Origin: Dimorphilus gyrociliatus
Taxonomy: Eukaryota; Annelida; Polychaeta; Dinophilidae
Direction: 5' to 3'
Length of the DNA stretch: 64,000 bases
Assembly: GCA_904063045.1 (NCBI GenBank)
Contig: CAJFCJ010000030.1
Location: 62,001-126,000 of the forward strand
Shown piece after piece: positions 60,471-64,000 of the stretch; positions within the stretch are counted from its first letter, which is position 1, and every line of letters starts with the position of its first letter. The position numbers and the translations under genes are program-made. The notes below the pieces were generated by a model. That model saw only the letters and a program-made list of their open reading frames with translations, had not been told where the DNA came from and searched no databases.

Positions 60471-61127
60471 CTAAACAAGAGGTTGTGCTTCAAAATTTCG
60501 TTCATTTAATCTTGTTACGGCAAGGTGCAATTTTGTTCTCTTACATGGTCGACAGCAGCAGCAGCAACAACAACAACAAGTTAAGAGTATTATTGCAAAT
60601 ATAAAAGCAAGAGGAAAGATTGCGTAAAATATTGGAGAAAAACAGATATTACTAATTCTAAAGTATCCGTGTTCACATAACTTTATGTCGCATTTGTCCC
60701 AGGAACAGAAAGAAGTGATATTCTGTGTAGTCGCAATACCAAACGGAATATTCCGATTATCCTCCGCAATGATTCCAATAAAAGGAGCAGGGCTTACATC
60801 TGCACTTGAACAGCCCCTTAAAATCAAAGATGCAGTGCCCCCAAGTCCAAATGTCTGAAGTACCGAAAGAGCGGTTACTTTACTTTTGGAATAATAGCAA
60901 TCATGTTCGCATTCTTCTACGTTTTTAGGATTGTTATCGCAATTTTCGCTGACAAGAGATCCAGTCACTTGTGAGATCTTGCTAATAAATTGCGCTTGAG
61001 GTCCATAACTTTCTCCAATTTTCAACCCTTTAAATTCAAAACAACTATAGCATTTCTTAGAATCAACAACAGTTGTCCATGTAACCAATGTAAAAACGAA
61101 AACTTGAAGTTTTAGAGAGAATAGCAT
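60471..61127 (-). CDS. Ly6-like type I membrane protein with poly-cysteine run
   Basis: A single coding exon encodes 218 residues: a signal peptide (MLFSLKLQVFVFTLVTW), then an extracellular domain opening KKCYSCFEFKG. This CxxC start is typical of Ly6/uPAR three-finger proteins. It holds ten or more cysteines and closes with FCSWDKCDIKLC, resembling the CxxxxxCN end with Asp in place of Asn. One membrane helix follows (FYAIFPLAFIFAIILL), continuing straight into a run of nine cysteines at about 60555-60581, encoded by TGT and TGC triplets. A basic segment (RPCKRTK) and a 20-residue tail ending EAQPLV complete it. A splice acceptor (TTTTTATTTTTAG) sits directly before the ATG, so a 5' UTR exon lies upstream. 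The family is not identified with certainty and the function is unknown. Confidence 0.75.
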   Translation of the reverse strand: MLFSLKLQVFVFTLVTWTTVVDSKKCYSCFEFKGLKIGESYGPQAQFISKISQVTGSLVSENCDNNPKNVEECEHDCYYSKSKVTALSVLQTFGLGGTASLILRGCSSADVSPAPFIGIIAEDNRNIPFGIATTQNITSFCSWDKCDIKLCEHGYFRISNICFSPIFYAIFPLAFIFAIILLTCCCCCCCCCRPCKRTKLHLAVTRLNERNFEAQPLV

Positions 61128-61803
61128 CTAAAAATAAAAAGAATATATATTATTATAATCATAAACAATACACAACGTAACAGACAAACGCAATGTAAGA
61201 CTGTCCTAGTGAAAAAAATATGAAAACAAAAGAAATACCAAGTTACATTTAACTAAAATAGATTTTTTACTAATCCATTTATGTTTAAAATGTATTACTC
61301 TGACCTAATTTTAACCCACGTGCTTATTTACGACATTACAGTTTCGGAGAAAGCAAAAAATAGCTAAACTCTTCTATTCAAAAGCTTTAAATTAATACAT
61401 ATTACATTAATATTCGCTAAAATATATCGACAATTTAACGTCAAAACTTTCATAATAAACGATTTTTGGAACAAAAAATAAGCCAAATAACAAAATACTG
61501 TTGTATTTTTCTTTTCTAATTCGAAGAACAAAATTGATCCTTTTCATCAAATAAAGTACTAATGTTCTTTACTTGAATAAAAGCGGCTAATATCTCAAGT
61601 TTCTATTTAAATTATTCAAAAGATGTAGTTAATAATCCAATATTATATGGAAAAAAGGTTAATACATGTTGATTACCTTAAAAGAGATTTGGAAGCACTG
61701 TTTTGACTAACGGATGTCTAAAATACTGCGTAAGCATACCAGGAAGTCACGTGGTATATATCATCTTCGAAATTTATCTAATTTGAATATTTGACTATGC
61801 GTT

Positions 61804-61948
61804 CAACAGGTGGCGTTATATAGGAGCGTCGAAAAAGGCAAATACATATAATATATAGTATCTAATGCATTAAAGTACTGCATTAAGACATATATGTAAT
61901 ACACCTTTATGTAGTATTGTTAAAAGTACATTAGTGCCATCTGTAGTT
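61804..61948. promoter_or_regulatory. Two facing CTCF-like motifs
   Basis: CAACAGGTGGCGTTAT at 61804-61819 matches the CTCF core on the plus strand. ACTACAGATGGCACT on the minus strand (61934-61948) is a second match, facing the first across about 115 bp of AT-rich DNA. They lie about 680-820 bp upstream of the Ly6-like gene. Binding is inferred. Confidence 0.35.
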
Positions 61949-62477
61949 GACCCGTCGGCATCGGTATGAACTACTAAAGTTTACTAATTGACGTTTCTAA
62001 GTGAAAATATTTGAGTGAAAGGCAATATAACAAACTTAAGAGAATGTTGTTACTTTAAAGTTTTGCCAAATTTTTCAGTACAATTTTAAATGAAGCAGCT
62101 AAAAGAACTTTTGATTTACATAAACAATACTTTTTAAGTGTAGAATATTTCAAGTATAAATGTTATATTTTTAAAAAAAGTGATCAATAAAGTTACATCA
62201 AAGTGTCATTCTGTTAAATTACTTGAAAAGAACATGTGCATATCATCATTCATGCATGAAAGACCTTTATACTCATTATCATTAATTCATCAATATGGTC
62301 AGAAAAGATAGAGTGAAGTATCTCTAGCTCAAAGCGTTAATTTTTATAATGAAAAAGCCATTGACATAATAACTATTTCATCATATAAAAATAAAAGGAA
62401 AAAAGTAACAAAACAGTATCGTTTCAATTTCAATTGAATGATTAAAATATGTTCACTCTATGTCAAAGAACTATACT

Positions 62478-62480
<3 letters not shown>

Positions 62481-62518
<38 letters not shown>
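62481..62518. repeat. (CT)n microsatellite
   Basis: About sixteen uninterrupted CT units followed by TATCTCAC. Confidence 0.85.
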
Positions 62519-64000
62519 ACTCTATATAAAAAATGTGTTTGAAATTATAATAAAGTAGGGAAAATTGTATGATATTAAAGAAGTTCGTAATTGTTTTATT
62601 GAGAAGAGAAATATATTAAAAGGGAGGAAAAGGTCGAAAGTAGGAGGGCAAGGTTTACTTTTGGATGATCTTTGAGTAAATTGAATAATTGGTCGGCCAT
62701 CTGACGGCAAAAAATATGACGATAAAACGATATTCTTCAGGAAATGGGTTAAAAAATTAATTTCTTTGATTCTTAAAGCGATATATGAAATATAAGCGCG
62801 TGCTTGGAATTCTTATATATTGTTTGTTCTTTATACAGCCATATATCATGCATGATCGAATTTCAGCTTTGATGATTGTACTATGAAATATGCATTGAAA
62901 ATTCTTAATTATAAATATTTTAACTTTATATAACTCGAATTATATTAAAAGATATGGAAAATTTCAACTGTATGGAATAAATATAAAAGAAGTATAAGTA
63001 AAGAAATTAACAAGCTATCTATATCCATTTATTCTTCTTTTATTTTTCCTATTCATTCTACCAGCACTCCCTCCTTTTATCCCCTTCCCCCCCACCCACC
63101 ATGCCAGCTCACCCTCCTCTCTAAGTACTTCTAATACATGTGTTTGTTGTTTTTTTTTCTATGTAATTCTTTTATTTTTCTTTTTGAACTTGATCTTTTT
63201 TTCTTCTTTTTCTATCTATTCCTTTTTTTTTGTTATACCGCAGCAAGGGAAAAAAAGCGAAAACTCTTTGTTGCGTCAATTAAGTTTTGTGCAAACACGT
63301 TTCGTCATCTAGATAATGCTATGTCAATGTGCTTTCGAGTCTTTGATGTTGGGAGCGAAGCATTGATGTAGAATATCTGAAGAAACGAGAACAAAAGGTG
63401 GAATGATTGCAGGCCTAGTAGTTAAAGGCAGTGCCAACTTCTATCAAGATCTTTTGTTCGTTACCTTTGAAGACGTCGTTTATGCTTATATGCGCTGCAA
63501 TATCGCTGTAGCTCAGCGCATATTGTGTACGTATATGCGAATATATATATATATTATTATCTCTATACTAAGATATCTAAAAATGTAATATGTACTCATA
63601 TACAAAAAAATGAGAATATGTGAAGATATTTTTAGATAACTTTCAATTGAAGAAGTTAATAATATATAGTGTGTACTGGCAGGCGGTTTACTTTCACATT
63701 CATCATATAAGTGAATAAATATTATTATATAATAAGATAATGATAATATAAATATATCCAAATGATTGAATCATATCGTTGCATTTATGAATACAGTATA
63801 ATAGGCAAAAATATGATAATTTGTATGTTCATATACTCGGCGGCGCGAGTCGCAACAAAGAGCAGTTTGGTACGCGACTCTTTCAACATCAAAGCGAGCA
63901 TCAACTGAACAAAGTTGCTTTGAAAATGTAGTTGGTAGCCTTTGAAGACTTTCGCGATGGGCATTTTATTTATTTTTCAAAGAGAAAGTCGTAAATTAGT

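Larger units (their letters stand above)
61128..64000. other. Right-hand non-coding region
   Basis: 2.9 kb with no supported gene. It contains two facing CTCF-like motifs (61804-61948), a (CT)n microsatellite (62481-62518) and a pyrimidine-rich tract (63030-63240) whose open frame is poly-Phe/Leu. The last 150 bases are less AT-rich, with a GGCGGCGCGAGTCGC stretch at 63839-63853 that could belong to a promoter of a gene beyond the window. The upstream UTR exon of the Ly6-like gene probably lies here too. Confidence 0.5.

Noticed and set aside
63138-63371. 77-codon plus-strand frame at the right end
   Set aside because: It starts as poly-Phe/Leu from a pyrimidine tract and has no features beyond it.
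1-64000. tRNA genes, rRNA genes, CRISPR arrays
   Set aside because: I found no A/B box pairs with a foldable cloverleaf, no rRNA-like blocks and no regularly spaced direct repeats.

Overview
This is a nuclear window from an animal with a compact, AT-rich genome. Protein-coding genes on both strands are cut by GT-AG introns, most of them only about 55-75 bp long. I see no operons, CRISPR arrays, rRNA genes or convincing tRNA genes. The gene content is bilaterian: a nephrin-type IgSF protein, TMEM11, NAA50, NF-YC, RAD17, PM20D1, ALDH1L2, HACD3, UBASH3, SMG6 and UPF2. The tiny introns, invertebrate-style GNAT and MFSD4-like families and close spacing suggest a small-genome spiralian, perhaps a Dimorphilus-like annelid. 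That taxonomic guess is inference only.

Layout. 1-9.3 kb: a many-exon nephrin-like adhesion receptor (+) whose signal-peptide exon lies 2.8 kb upstream of the rest. 9.9-13.2 kb: a divergent Dbl/RhoGEF-like protein (+). 14.6-16.2 kb: TMEM11 (+) facing NAA50 (-). 17.9-22.4 kb: NF-YC (+), with three CCAAT boxes upstream, converging on RAD17 (-). 22.8-23.8 kb: an intronless aminergic-type GPCR (-). 25.0-29.8 kb: PM20D1 (-), which carries a complete GNAT acyltransferase gene on the opposite strand inside one intron. 30.1-33.2 kb: ALDH1L2 (+), sharing a 275 bp divergent promoter with PM20D1. 33.9-35.6 kb: HACD3 (+). 37.2-48.0 kb: three solute carriers (MFSD4-like +, SLC7A light chain -, SLC43-like +) with UBASH3 (-) among them. 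48.2-59.1 kb: SMG6 and UPF2, two nonsense-mediated decay factors, head to tail. UPF2 holds a dead Tc1/mariner copy in one intron. 60.5-61.1 kb: a small Ly6-like membrane protein with a poly-cysteine run (-). 61.1-64 kb: apparently non-coding DNA with microsatellites and two CTCF-like motifs.

Functional links. SMG6 and UPF2 act in one pathway. PM20D1 acts on N-acyl amino acids while its nested neighbour is a GNAT acyltransferase, so the pair may be chemically related (inference). SLC7A and SLC43 members both move neutral amino acids. NF-YC may be regulated by its own complex through the CCAAT boxes. All splice sites and starts are read by eye; exon coordinates given exactly were checked for phase, the others are approximate.
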